64,000 nucleotides of DNA from Halorussus sp. MSC15.2 (GCF_010747475.1 NZ_VSLZ01000004.1:310001-374000), one strand, 5' to 3'. Positions 7,776 through 16,325 are shown, counted from the stretch's first letter. The notes: generated by a model not told the origin, from the letters alone. Numbers and translations are program-made.

Positions 7776-8915
7776 TCAGAACGTGAGACCGTGCTGTTCG
7801 GTGATGTGATGGGCGGCGGTGCCCCAGATGTAGTTCTCGCCCGGCCACCACGTCCGGGCGTTGTTGAACCCGCCGACCAGCACGCCCGCGTCCGGGTCGT
7901 CGGGGTCGGGGTGGTAGTTGACCGACCCGCTGTCGCCGTCGGCGAACCCCGACTCCCGGCCCCACTTGAGTTGGCCCCGCTTGCAGATGGCCCCGTACGC
8001 GCAGGTGAGACCGTCCACCGCCTGAATCTTCCCCTTCGTGTGGCCGGTCTTGACGCCGCGCTTTTCGAGCGGTTCGCCCGCGGCCTTCAGGTCCGCGAGA
8101 CCGACCTTGGTGAACTGGCCGACGACCCGACCCGGCGACCCCTCGTGAATCCGGTGGAGCGGGCGGTAGTCTGCCGCCGGTCGGGCGCAGACGACGTCCG
8201 ACTTGGGGTATCCCGACCGGACCTCGCCGATTCGCGTCCGGCCGCCGTCGAGCAGGTAGAGCGGTTTGCCGCGGTTGTCGGTGCCGCCGAAGACGTGGTT
8301 GGCGGTGGCGAAGTACAGCGACCCGTCGGTCGGGTCGGTCATGGCGGGCGCGAGCGTCCCGTAGAGGTCGTCGCTGGCGACCGGGACGCTCCCGGGAACG
8401 CCCTCTTGGGCCGACGGCGACGCCGACCCGCTCGGTCCGGCGTCCAAGTCCGTGTCGCGCTCCGTCCTCGGTTCGACGCGACGGACCTCGACCGGCGTCT
8501 CTTCGACGCGCTCGGGCACCTCACCGCGGGCCTCTTCCGCGGTGACCTCGACGCGAATCTCCGCGTTCGGGCCGCCGTACTCGCCCGGTGACACCGCCGA
8601 GTTCGCCACGGCGTCGTGGTGTATCACGTCGAGGTTCCGGTGGGCCGCCAGCGCCGACCGGAAGTCGTCGTACCAGTCGGCCGGAACCGTCTTGCGTCGG
8701 GGTCGAAACGCCCCGTCGTCTCCCCGCGTCAGACCGTAAACCACCGGCACCTCGTCCCGACTCGCCGCGCGTACGTCCTCGGCCGTGAGAAGTGACGCCG
8801 AGAGCGCGCCGAAGCCCAGACCGGCCAGCGTGTCCACGAACCGACGCCGCCCCATCGTGGTCACCGATTCGTCGTGGACCGCGCTAGTCCGGTGCGTAGT
8901 GTCGTCTTCCCCCAT
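7776..8915 (-). CDS. Tat-exported chymotrypsin-fold serine protease-like protein
   Basis: A 379-residue protein with a twin-arginine region (MGRRRFVDTLAGLGFGALSASLLTA, residues 21-45; quoted only as landmarks MGRRRF and GLGFGALSASLL). The C-terminal half shows a plausible catalytic triad in family order: His207 in YFATANHVF, Asp240 in PKSDVVCARP, and Ser329 in the GDSG motif (FADGDSGSV). Two Cys near the end (CAYGAICKRG) could form a disulfide outside the cell. The N-terminal 150 residues may be a propeptide. A GTG start 12 bp further upstream is also possible. The substrate is unknown; it could be an extracellular or cell-surface protease. Confidence 0.75.
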   Translation of the reverse strand: MGEDDTTHRTSAVHDESVTTMGRRRFVDTLAGLGFGALSASLLTAEDVRAASRDEVPVVYGLTRGDDGAFRPRRKTVPADWYDDFRSALAAHRNLDVIHHDAVANSAVSPGEYGGPNAEIRVEVTAEEARGEVPERVEETPVEVRRVEPRTERDTDLDAGPSGSASPSAQEGVPGSVPVASDDLYGTLAPAMTDPTDGSLYFATANHVFGGTDNRGKPLYLLDGGRTRIGEVRSGYPKSDVVCARPAADYRPLHRIHEGSPGRVVGQFTKVGLADLKAAGEPLEKRGVKTGHTKGKIQAVDGLTCAYGAICKRGQLKWGRESGFADGDSGSVNYHPDPDDPDAGVLVGGFNNARTWWPGENYIWGTAAHHITEQHGLTF

Positions 8916-9064
8916 TTCCCCGCACACCTGTACGCCGGACTTTCACTTGAAACTGCTTGCCCGCGATACGGGAGCGACCGTTAGTACAAGCCCGACGAGA
9001 GGTCGTGGAAACGTCGAAGAGCGACCGCCGACGCGGACGGTGACAGATTCGGAGTCTGTCTCGG

Positions 9065-9325
9065 TCAGGTCGGACCGAGAACCGCGTCGGTCTCGACGCG
9101 GGTCACGGCGTCGAGCGAGCAGACCGCGTCGATGTCCGACTGCTCGACTTCGACCAGCAGACGGTCGAACTGGAGTTCGCGGACGAGTTCCCCGTCGAGC
9201 GATTCGACGGACGCCGCGACGGTCTCCGCCGACGCGTCCTCCGCGACGGACAGGACAAGACGGACCGTTTCGCCCGGAATCGGGTCCCGACGAAGCGACC
9301 GGACGGTGTGGCTGAGGTAGGTCAT
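9065..9325 (-). CDS. Small hypothetical protein, 86 residues
   Basis: An 86-residue protein starting MTYLSHTVRSLRRDP. The pattern PGETVRLVLSVAEDASAETVAASVESLDGELVRELQFDRLLVEVEQSDIDAVCSLDAVTRVETD is broken here into its landmarks: ETVRLVLSVAED, LLVEVEQSDIDAVCSLD and VTRVETD. The alternating strands resemble the peptidase-inhibitor I9/subtilisin-propeptide fold (about 80 residues, where LL-V-EVE and VTRVE strands are usual), but this is a weak resemblance. It ends 10 bp before the M24 peptidase gene on the same strand, so the two may be cotranscribed. Confidence 0.55.
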   Translation of the reverse strand: MTYLSHTVRSLRRDPIPGETVRLVLSVAEDASAETVAASVESLDGELVRELQFDRLLVEVEQSDIDAVCSLDAVTRVETDAVLGPT

Positions 9326-9335
9326 GTATCGGCGT

Positions 9336-10445
9336 TTAGAGCGGTTCCCACGTCCGCGGCGAGTCGTTCAGGCGCTCGCACCCCGACTCGGTGACGGCGA
9401 CGAGGTCTTCGATTCGGACGCCGAACTCGCCCGGCAGGTAGACGCCGGGTTCGACGCTGAACACCATCCCGGGTTCCAACTCGGTCTCGTTGCCCGCCAC
9501 GACGTAGGGGTCCTCGTGGACGTCGAGACCGACGCCGTGGCCCGTGCGATGGACGAACCGGTCGCCGTAGCCCGCGTCCTCGATGACTTCGCGGGCGGCG
9601 CGGTCGATTTCTTCGGCGGGGACGCCGGGTTCCACGGCGTCGATTGCGGCCTGCTGGGCCGACCGGACGGTCTCGTGGACCGCCTCGTACTCCTCGGGCG
9701 GGTCGCCGGCGAACACGACCGTCCGGGTCTGGTCGCCGGGGTAGCCGTCGACGTACGCGCCGAAGTCCAGTACCACGGGGTCGCCGCGCTGAATCTCCCT
9801 GTCGCCGTGGCGGTGGTGCGGTTTCGCGCCGTTCGGTCCGGACCCGGCGATGGTGCCGAACGCGACCCCCTCGCCGCCCGCCGCGGCGAGTCGGCGCTCG
9901 ATTTCGTCGGCGAGTTCGGTCTCGGTCATCCCGATGGCGTTTTCTCCCAACTCTCGAATCTCGACGCTGACCCGGTCGGCGAGTTCGGCGGCGTCCCGGA
10001 GCGCCGCGAGTTCGGCCTCGTCCTTCCGCATCCGGAGGTCGTCGAACACCTCGCTGGCCAGACCGAAGTCGGCGTCGGGGAGCGTCTCGCGGAGGTCCTG
10101 CGTGAACAGCGCCCACATCGTGTCGTCCACGAGGAGTCGGCCGCCCCGGAGGTCGAACTCCGCGGCGAGGTCGGCCACGAGTTCCGTCGGGTCCTCGCCG
10201 TCCGACCAGAGCCTGATATCCTCGACCCACGAGGCGTCTCGAATCTGTTCGTCGTACATCTCGGGCGCGACGAACGCCGGGTCGCCGTCGCTGGGAATCA
10301 CGAGGAACAGGTGGCGCTCCATCGGTTCATCGCGGAACCCCGATGCGTAGAAGAGGTTCGTACTCGGGAACAGGATGGCCGCGTCCGCGCCCAGTTCGCC
10401 GAGTCGGTCCTGACACCGCCGCGTTCGCGCTTCGAAGGCGTTCAT
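9336..10445 (-). CDS. M24-family aminopeptidase (Xaa-Pro dipeptidase/aminopeptidase)
   Basis: A 369-residue enzyme with a creatinase-type N-terminal domain (FPSTNLFYASGF) and a pita-bread catalytic domain. The dinuclear metal ligands are visible in family order: two Asp in VVLDFGAYVDGYPGDQTR (Asp and Asp 11 apart), His in HRTGHGVGLDVHE, Glu in VFSVEPGVYLP and Glu in VRIEDLVAV. It would remove residues ahead of proline from peptides in the cytoplasm. It sits in tandem with the 86-residue protein downstream. Its upstream neighbour is divergent. Confidence 0.9.
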   Translation of the reverse strand: MNAFEARTRRCQDRLGELGADAAILFPSTNLFYASGFRDEPMERHLFLVIPSDGDPAFVAPEMYDEQIRDASWVEDIRLWSDGEDPTELVADLAAEFDLRGGRLLVDDTMWALFTQDLRETLPDADFGLASEVFDDLRMRKDEAELAALRDAAELADRVSVEIRELGENAIGMTETELADEIERRLAAAGGEGVAFGTIAGSGPNGAKPHHRHGDREIQRGDPVVLDFGAYVDGYPGDQTRTVVFAGDPPEEYEAVHETVRSAQQAAIDAVEPGVPAEEIDRAAREVIEDAGYGDRFVHRTGHGVGLDVHEDPYVVAGNETELEPGMVFSVEPGVYLPGEFGVRIEDLVAVTESGCERLNDSPRTWEPL

Positions 10446-10566
10446 GTCCGTGGGTTGTTCGGGAGTCGATTTAAATGTAGGCGGACGGCGTCACGAAAGC
10501 GAGCCGTCGCAGGTGGCGGTGTCCGTGATGGCGTGAACGTCGGTGGACGTGTGCCGACGGCCTTCT

Positions 10567-10586
10567 TGGTATGTTTTGACGTACCA
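10567..10586. promoter_or_regulatory. Possible regulator half-sites TGGTA-N10-TACCA
   Basis: A short inverted repeat (5-bp arms, 10-bp spacer) in the AT-richer gap between the divergent M24 peptidase gene and the 55-residue protein gene. The arms are short and such patterns arise by chance, so this is only a candidate operator. The same gap also holds AT-rich strings that could be TATA boxes for either gene. Confidence 0.25.
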
Positions 10587-10692
10587 CAATGGTCTTGTAT
10601 CATATTCTTTCGCCAAAGAACTTATCCTGTCCAGAGACCTAGGACCGCTACTGATTACCAGCGTCGGACGACGGCGCGAAGCGAGGAAGACG

Positions 10693-10860
10693 ATGGACGA
10701 AACGCAAACGCACACGGTGGAAACCGCTCGGACCGAACCGGACCGCACCGACTTCGACGACTACGCCAGCTACGAGGAGAACGACTCGCTGGTCGTCTGC
10801 GACCGACAGAACCCGAACGCGTGGGTGAAGTCGGACGTCACCGCCGAGATTCGCAGCTAG
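10693..10860 (+). CDS. Small conserved haloarchaeal protein, 55 residues (DUF7331-like)
   Basis: A 55-residue acidic protein beginning MDETQTHTVETARTEPDRTD and containing YEENDSLVVCDRQNPNAWVKSD. The core D-x-x-NP-[ND]-AWV-[KR] recurs in another small protein of this window (56640-56894). No catalytic site is seen and the function is unknown. The ATG is chosen because upstream in-frame codons cross an AT-rich promoter-like region. The family name is from memory and should be taken as tentative. Confidence 0.7.
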   Translation: MDETQTHTVETARTEPDRTDFDDYASYEENDSLVVCDRQNPNAWVKSDVTAEIRS

Positions 10861-10906
10861 TTTTCCGGCCTGAAAACGTAGACCGACGCGGCAGTCGACG
10901 GAACGC

Positions 10907-12157
10907 TCAGCGGCAGTTGTGACAGACGTACTCGGTGGGGTTCGACCCCTCCCAGTCTATCATCGACACGTACTCGCCGCACTCGCGGCACCACGTCCAG
11001 TAGAGCGGTCTATCGACTTCCGCCACGGTCCGGACCTCGGGCGCAGTGTCGTCGCCGGAGTCCCGGCGAATCTCGACGTACTCACTCGTGACCCTCTCGA
11101 CCTCGCCGTCGATGGAGGCGTGCTGGGTGTTGCTGATGCCGTCCGACCCGGGCGTCGCTATCATCTCGCCCGCGCCGACCTGCTCGCCCGGCGACACGAT
11201 TGGTTCGCTCGGGGCCACGACCCCCTCGAAAGCGGGGTTCGTCACTAGCGGAATCCTGACCCTCTCCGGACGCAGGGTCTCGGTCGGTTGGGTCTCGTGG
11301 TCGCCGTCCCAGTTGTACGCACTGATGACGTTGATGCGGCCCTGACTGCCGAGCGTGTTCTCCCAGACGACGTCGCCATCGAGGACCAGCACGCAGTTGG
11401 TGCGCTTGGTGACGCCGAACCCCTCTGGGTTCTCGATTTCGAAACACCACCCCGGACCGCCGTCGGCGAGCAGTTCGCCGACGTCGAGGTCGGACACCGA
11501 GCGACCCGCGGCCCGGAGGACCTCGTCGGCGGGCGTCCCTATCGGTACTTCGAGGAACCGGTGCCGGGGGACGTTCCCGCCGACGTGGACGAACTTGTGC
11601 GTCGTCGGCTCGCCGTCCCTGAACGCCCTGAAGATGTTGTACAGGGTCTCGGTGTTCTGGACGAGCCAGCCGTGGTCCATCGGCAGGTCTTGGCCGATAA
11701 CCTCCCCGCCGACCATTCGGAGCAAGACGCTCTCCATCCCGTACTCGTACTTGTCTTCCGTGTAGGCGAAGACGACGCCGGACTCCTCGTCGGGGTCCAC
11801 CGGAAGTTCGGCCGGTCGGTAGACCGTCGCGTCAGTGGCAGCCTCGAACTCGCGCATCCACTCGTCGCGGTCCTTGGCCTTCGCCCCGACGACGACCGTC
11901 TCGAACGCCCTGTCGACGAGCGCGTCGAAGAGTGCGGCGAAGTCGTCGGCGTGTTCGCGGCCGAGCCACTTGTCGATGTAGTAGTTCGGTTCGCTCTCTT
12001 GGTGGTTCACGAGCAGGTGGTCCACCTCGTCGATTCGGTCCCACTTGGCGTACGACGGCATGCCCGCCCCGCCCGCTCCACTCACGCCGGCGTTCCGGAG
12101 CGTCGTCGCGAGGTCCGAGAGTTCGGCCTGTTCGAGTTGCTGGAGCGTGACGCTCAT
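10907..12157 (-). CDS. RnfC/complex I 51K-like flavoprotein with C-terminal zinc ribbon
   Basis: A 416-residue protein related to RnfC, NqrA and the 51-kDa subunit of complex I. The glycine-rich FMN/NADH loop is at about residues 24-36 (GVSGAGGAGMPSYAKW); an SLBB-like section follows (FVHVGGNVPRHRFLEVPIGTPADEVL), then a barrel-sandwich part (PSEPIVSPGEQVGAGEMIATPG). RnfC normally ends in two [4Fe-4S] motifs. Here the C terminus instead has four cysteines, C390/C393 and C412/C415, spaced like a zinc ribbon or rubredoxin-type site. It is divergent from 2-oxoacid dehydrogenase E1 genes. A role in NADH or quinone-linked electron transfer is inferred, and the partner is unknown. Confidence 0.75.
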   Translation of the reverse strand: MSVTLQQLEQAELSDLATTLRNAGVSGAGGAGMPSYAKWDRIDEVDHLLVNHQESEPNYYIDKWLGREHADDFAALFDALVDRAFETVVVGAKAKDRDEWMREFEAATDATVYRPAELPVDPDEESGVVFAYTEDKYEYGMESVLLRMVGGEVIGQDLPMDHGWLVQNTETLYNIFRAFRDGEPTTHKFVHVGGNVPRHRFLEVPIGTPADEVLRAAGRSVSDLDVGELLADGGPGWCFEIENPEGFGVTKRTNCVLVLDGDVVWENTLGSQGRINVISAYNWDGDHETQPTETLRPERVRIPLVTNPAFEGVVAPSEPIVSPGEQVGAGEMIATPGSDGISNTQHASIDGEVERVTSEYVEIRRDSGDDTAPEVRTVAEVDRPLYWTWCRECGEYVSMIDWEGSNPTEYVCHNCR

Positions 12158-12297
12158 ACGAGAACATACTCATTAATAATCCATAATAATATCGGTACGC
12201 ATAACGATTTAGATACGATTGTTTGTTATTGACCACCATGTAAGGGGAAGCTGGTCACTGCCACCTCAGCTAAGTAGAGCGACGTGGTACAGGCTCC
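12158..12297. promoter_or_regulatory. Divergent promoter region, RnfC-like gene / E1 genes
   Basis: 140 bp that is strongly AT-rich on the RnfC-like side: on the minus strand there are TATTATTATGG and TTATTAATGAG strings about 10-30 bp before the ATG, which are good TATA candidates. The E1 side is G+C-richer with no clear TATA box. A shared regulator binding here would coordinate both transcripts, but no convincing operator is visible. Confidence 0.45.
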
Positions 12298-13497
12298 GTG
12301 GTCCGGGACCAAGTGGCCGATTTCTCGGTCGAGTACGTGCAAGCACTGGACGAGGAGGGCGACCTCGACGCGGCGCAGGCCCCCGACGTGGACGACGACC
12401 AGTTGGTGGAGATGTACAGGCTCATGCGCCTCTCCCGCCGTGCCGACGAGCGGGCCATCGCGCTCCAGCGCCGAGGCGAGTCCGGGACCTACGCGCCTGC
12501 CATCGGACAGGAGGCCGCACAGGTCGGGTCAGCCATCGCGATGACCCCCGACGAGTGGATGGTGCCGTCGTTCCGCGAGAGCGCGGCGTTCCTCACGCGG
12601 GGCGCGCCGTTCCACCGCCTGCTGTGGTACGCCATGGGGATGGAGGAGGGCGCGGAGGTCGCCGACGCCAACTTCCCGCCAGCGATTCCCGTTGGGACCC
12701 AACCGCTCCACGCCGCCGGCATCGGGTGGGGACACGAAATCGCCGGAGAGCGGAAGGCGGCGCTGACCTACTTCGGGGACGGCGCAACCAGCGAGGGCGA
12801 CGTGTACGAGGCGATGAACGTCTCCGGCGCGCTGGACGCCCACGCGGTGTTCTTCTGCCAGAACAACCAGTGGGCCATCTCGACGCCGCGCGAGACTCAG
12901 ACCCGGGCCGAGACGCTGGCCCAGAAGGCGGTCGCGGCGGGAATCGAGGGCGTGCAGGTGGACGGCAACGACGTGCTAGGCGTGCTCTCGGTCGCGAGGG
13001 ACGCGCTCGAATCGGCACGTGAGGGCGACCCCGTGTTCGTCGAGGCGCTGACCTTCCGGCGGTCGATGCACACCACCAGCGACGACCCGAGCGTCTACCG
13101 GACCGAGGAGCAGGAGAGCGAGTGGGAGACCCGCGACCCCATCGTCAGGTTCGAGGCGTACCTCCGGAACGAGGGCCTGCTCGACGACGACCGAGTGGAC
13201 CGGATTACCGACGAAATCGAGGAGTTGCTCGCCGACGAGATAGACCGGGCGAAGGCGGGCCGGGAGCAGGTCGTACCCGCGGAGATGTTCGACCACGTGT
13301 TCGCCGAGACGCCGCCGGAACTCCAGCGACAGCGGGAGACGTTCGAGCGCGAACAGGGCGACGGCGAGGTGGCGTCCGCCGAGGAGGGGATGAGCGGCGA
13401 GGAGCGCGCGGCCGGCGGAGAGGTTTCGGGGCGCGGCGACGTCCGCGAGGAGAGGGAGACGTCGGAGGACGAGGAGGTGTCCGGCCGTGGCGAATGA
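12298..13497 (+). CDS. pdhA: 2-oxoacid dehydrogenase E1 component, alpha subunit
   Basis: A 399-residue thiamine diphosphate enzyme subunit. The ThDP-binding motif runs from GDG at 160-162 (FGDGATSEGD) to Asn190 (FFCQNNQ). The conserved TYAPAIGQEAAQ and the phosphorylation-loop-like FRRSMHTTSDDPS are also present. With the next gene it decarboxylates a 2-oxoacid (pyruvate or a branched-chain acid) and passes the acyl group to lipoyl-E2. The last 60 residues are Glu/Gly/Arg-rich and of low complexity, unlike most homologues. The start is GTG. It overlaps the beta-subunit gene by 11 bp. No E2 or E3 gene follows. Confidence 0.88.
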   Translation: MVRDQVADFSVEYVQALDEEGDLDAAQAPDVDDDQLVEMYRLMRLSRRADERAIALQRRGESGTYAPAIGQEAAQVGSAIAMTPDEWMVPSFRESAAFLTRGAPFHRLLWYAMGMEEGAEVADANFPPAIPVGTQPLHAAGIGWGHEIAGERKAALTYFGDGATSEGDVYEAMNVSGALDAHAVFFCQNNQWAISTPRETQTRAETLAQKAVAAGIEGVQVDGNDVLGVLSVARDALESAREGDPVFVEALTFRRSMHTTSDDPSVYRTEEQESEWETRDPIVRFEAYLRNEGLLDDDRVDRITDEIEELLADEIDRAKAGREQVVPAEMFDHVFAETPPELQRQRETFEREQGDGEVASAEEGMSGEERAAGGEVSGRGDVREERETSEDEEVSGRGE

Positions 13498-14455
13498 ACT
13501 CCGACTCGTGGAGGCGATTCGACAGGCCCTCCGAGAGGAGATGGCCCGCGACGAGTCAGTGGTCGTCTACGGCGAGGACGTGGGCGTCAGCGGCGGGGTG
13601 TTCCGAGCGACGCAGGAGTTGCAGGACGAGTTCCCCGAGCAGGTGTACGACGCGCCGCTGGCGGAGGCCGCCATCCTCGGGATGGGCGTCGGTCTCGGCG
13701 CGACCGGGTTCACGCCCGTCCCGGAGATTCAGTTCGCCAGTTTCGCCTATCAGGGGTTCCACCAGTTGGTGCAACACGCCTCGCGGATGCGGAGTCGGAC
13801 TCGGGGGACGCTCGGAGTTCCCATGACCGTCCGAATGCCCTACGGAGGCGGTATCCGGGCGCTGGAACTCCACTCCGAGAGCTTCGAAGCCGGGTTCGCC
13901 CACGTGCCGGGCCTGAAGACGGTCGTACCGTCGAACCCGTCCGACGCGAAGGGCCTGCTGACCGCCGCGATTCGAGACCCCGACCCCGTGATGTTCCTCG
14001 AATCGACGAGTCGCTACCGGGCCGCTCGGGAGTCGGTCCCCGAGGGCGAACACACCGTTCCGCTGGGCGAGGCCGAGGTCGTCCGCGAGGGCGCGGACGT
14101 GACCGTGGTCGCGTGGGGCGCGATGCTCCACGAAGCGATGAGCGCGGTGGAGGACGCGGAGGCAGACGCCGAAGTCGTCGACCTCCGAACTATCTCTCCG
14201 ATGGACTCGGCGACGATTCTGGAGTCGGTCAGGAAGACCGGCCGGTGCGTCGTCGTCCACGAGGCCCCGCGGACGGGCGGCCTCGCGGCCGAGATTACCG
14301 CCCGCATCAACGACGACGCGCTCTACCACCTCGAAGCGCCGGTCGAGCGCGTGACTGGCTACGACGTGCCGTTTCCGATGTTCGCCCGCGAGGAGGCCTA
14401 TCGACCCGACGAGGAGCGAATCCGGCGCGGCATCGAGCGCGCGCTGTCGGCCTGA
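13487..14455 (+). CDS. pdhB: 2-oxoacid dehydrogenase E1 component, beta subunit
   Basis: A 322-residue transketolase-like beta subunit starting from GTG (VANELRLVEAIRQALREEM). Family features: the ThDP-activating Glu region VVYGEDVGVSGGVFRAT, the DAPLAEAAILGMGVGLGATG loop, and the C-terminal part RTISPMDSATILESVRKTGRCVVVHEAPRTGG (shown by its landmarks RTISPMD and HEAPRTGG). It forms the alpha2beta2 E1 with the upstream gene. The 11-bp overlap suggests translational coupling. Substrate preference (pyruvate, branched-chain or acetoin-type) cannot be read directly. Haloarchaea often carry several E1 pairs. Confidence 0.88.
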   Translation: MANELRLVEAIRQALREEMARDESVVVYGEDVGVSGGVFRATQELQDEFPEQVYDAPLAEAAILGMGVGLGATGFTPVPEIQFASFAYQGFHQLVQHASRMRSRTRGTLGVPMTVRMPYGGGIRALELHSESFEAGFAHVPGLKTVVPSNPSDAKGLLTAAIRDPDPVMFLESTSRYRAARESVPEGEHTVPLGEAEVVREGADVTVVAWGAMLHEAMSAVEDAEADAEVVDLRTISPMDSATILESVRKTGRCVVVHEAPRTGGLAAEITARINDDALYHLEAPVERVTGYDVPFPMFAREEAYRPDEERIRRGIERALSA

Positions 14456-14488
14456 CGAGCGTCGAATCGGTGGCGTCGGACCGCCGGG

Positions 14489-14776
14489 TTAGTACTGCTC
14501 GGCTTCCAGTTCTTCAAGGTGCTGTTCGAGTTCGGGGTACTGCTCCACGTCAACGAACCCGTAGTCGCCGCCGCCGTAGAAGCTCTCGGGGAGTTCGCGC
14601 TCGACCAGCATCGTCTCCGGGTCGGCGTCGACGTGGTTCACTTTGTTCAGCGGGACGACTCGGACCTCGTCTGTACCGTCGAGACAGACCACGCTTCGCT
14701 CGCGGAACAGTACCGCGTCGAACTCCAGCGCGTCGTACTCGTCTACCGTGTACACTGTCGGGCGGGTCGGTGCCAT
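14489..14776 (-). CDS. Conserved hypothetical protein, 95 residues
   Basis: A 95-residue acidic protein starting MAPTRPTVYTVDEYDALEFD. It alternates short strands (AVLFRERSVVCLDGTDEVRVV shown by RSVVCLDG, and VPLNKVNHVDADPET) and ends in a Glu-rich helix (YPELEQHLEELEAEQY). No motif or family is recognised. It is convergent with the E1 operon, 33 bp from its end. A minus-strand AT stretch before the ATG (TTTTAATACGG) fits a TATA box. Confidence 0.65.
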   Translation of the reverse strand: MAPTRPTVYTVDEYDALEFDAVLFRERSVVCLDGTDEVRVVPLNKVNHVDADPETMLVERELPESFYGGGDYGFVDVEQYPELEQHLEELEAEQY

Positions 14777-14952
14777 ACGTCCTGAAGCAGAGGCTCCGTA
14801 TTAAAATCAGGTGGAGAAAAAGGGGGACTACTGCGAGAGCGGGGTCGGACTGCATCGAATCGGAACCCCTACGCACCGTAACCCGTGTTTTCCGTGACGA
14901 AACAGTGGGTTTCGTCGGGTGGCGTCGCGGTAACTTCCCAGTACGAGAGGCC

Positions 14953-14969
14953 GTATATCTTTCATATAC
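14953..14969. promoter_or_regulatory. Inverted repeat GTATAT-N5-ATATAC upstream of tfb
   Basis: Perfect 6-bp arms around CTTTC, lying about 25-40 bp upstream of the likely tfb TATA box (TTTATC near 14993-14998). The ATG of tfb lies about 28 bp after that box, which fits a leaderless transcript. The palindrome could be a regulator site, or an alternative TATA element with chance symmetry. Confidence 0.4.
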
Positions 14970-15025
14970 TTCACATCAAATGGCCACGCAGGGTTTATCT
15001 ACCACACCGCCTTACTAACAGACTC

Positions 15026-15988
15026 ATGACGGGGCCAATCCGCCAGCGGGAGCGGGACCAAGAGACCGAACGGGAGCAAGAGTCCGAGGAATCGCAGACC
15101 TGTCCGGAGTGCGAGGCCGGAACGTTAGTCGCGGACGCTGGCGGGAGCGAGTTAGTGTGCGAGGATTGCGGATTGGTCGTCGAGGAACGAAACGTGGACC
15201 GCGGTCCAGAGTGGCGAGCGTTCAACCACCAAGAGCGCCAGAGCAAGAGTCGAGTCGGTGCACCCACGACCAACACGATGCACGACAAGGGCCTGACGAC
15301 CACCATCGACTGGAAGAACAAGGACGCCTACGGTCGGTCGCTCTCCTCGGAAAAGCGGAGTCAGATGCACCGACTCCGGAAGTGGCAAGAGCGCATCCGG
15401 ACGAAGGACGCGGGCGAGCGGAACCTGCAGTTCGCGCTGAGCGAACTCAACCGGATGGCGTCGGCGCTCGGGGTTCCCCGTTCCGTACAGGAAGTCGCGT
15501 CGGTCATCTACCGCCGCGCGCTCAAGGAGGACCTGATTCGGGGGCGCTCCATCGAGGGCGTCGCCACCAGCGCGCTCTACGCCGCCTGCCGGAAGGAGGG
15601 CATCCCGCGCTCGCTGGAGGAGGTCTCGGAGGTGGCCCGCGTGGACCGCAAGGAAATCGGTCGGACGTATCGGTACGTCTCGCAGGAACTCGAACTCGGG
15701 ATGCAACCGGTGGACCCCAAGAAGTACGTCCCGCGGTTCTGCTCGGACCTCGACCTGAGCGAGGAAGTCGAGAGCAAGGCCAACGAGATTATCGACGTGA
15801 CCGCCGAGAAGGGACTGCTCTCGGGGAAGTCGCCGACGGGGTACGCGGCCGCGGCCATCTACGCCGCCTCGCTGCTCTGCAACGAGAAGAAGACCCAGCG
15901 CGAAGTCGCAGACGTCGCTCAGGTCACCGAAGTTACGATTCGGAATCGGTATCAGGAGCAGATAAAGGCCATCGGACTTTACAACTGA
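15026..15988 (+). CDS. tfb: Transcription initiation factor TFB
   Basis: A 320-residue TFIIB homologue. The N-terminal zinc ribbon has C26/C29 and C45/C48 (TCPECEAG and LVCEDCGLV). The B-finger/linker region follows ([12 protein letters not shown]), then two cyclin-fold repeats ([21 protein letters not shown] and [19 protein letters not shown], given as starts) and the C-terminal recognition helix ([20 protein letters not shown]) that reads the BRE. It recruits RNA polymerase to TBP-bound promoters. Haloarchaea carry several TFB paralogues, so which one this is remains open. A longer reading exists upstream, but this ATG matches the TATA spacing and family length. Confidence 0.93.
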   Translation: MTGPIRQRERDQETEREQESEESQTCPECEAGTLVADAGGSELVCEDCGLVVEERNVDRGPEWRAFNHQERQSKSRVGAPTTNTMHDKGLTTTIDWKNKDAYGRSLSSEKRSQMHRLRKWQERIRTKDAGERNLQFALSELNRMASALGVPRSVQEVASVIYRRALKEDLIRGRSIEGVATSALYAACRKEGIPRSLEEVSEVARVDRKEIGRTYRYVSQELELGMQPVDPKKYVPRFCSDLDLSEEVESKANEIIDVTAEKGLLSGKSPTGYAAAAIYAASLLCNEKKTQREVADVAQVTEVTIRNRYQEQIKAIGLYN

Positions 15989-16031
15989 GCGACCGAACGT
16001 TACCGTAACCGGGTTCGCGCCGGGGACGACC

Positions 16032-16325
16032 ATGGAAAAGGAAATCGGACGGCGGTTCGAGCGACGATTGGACGAGGAGTTCGGCGGCGACGCCGGAACG
16101 CGCCGAGTAGTCGCGCGGCAGGCCCGCGACCTCGCCGACTCGGGGCAGTTCGAGACCGACGTGGACCGGCAACTGACCGCACCGGTCGTCGTCGAGAATC
16201 TCCGCGACGCACCCGACGACCTCGCGCTCGCCGAGAAGTGGAACTGGTGGATGGGTGCGCTCGAACTCGCCTACGGCGGCTACGACCGCTTTCGAGTCGT
16301 GCGGTGGGCGGGCGGGCCGGAGTGA
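16032..16325 (+). CDS. Conserved hypothetical protein, 97 residues
   Basis: A 97-residue mainly helical protein, MEKEIGRRFERRLDEEFGG at the start and GGYDRFRVVRWAGGPE at the end, with an aromatic stretch EKWNWWMGALELAYGGY. No cysteines or catalytic pattern. It follows tfb by 43 bp in the same direction and could be read from the same transcript. No function is recognised. Confidence 0.65.
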   Translation: MEKEIGRRFERRLDEEFGGDAGTRRVVARQARDLADSGQFETDVDRQLTAPVVVENLRDAPDDLALAEKWNWWMGALELAYGGYDRFRVVRWAGGPE

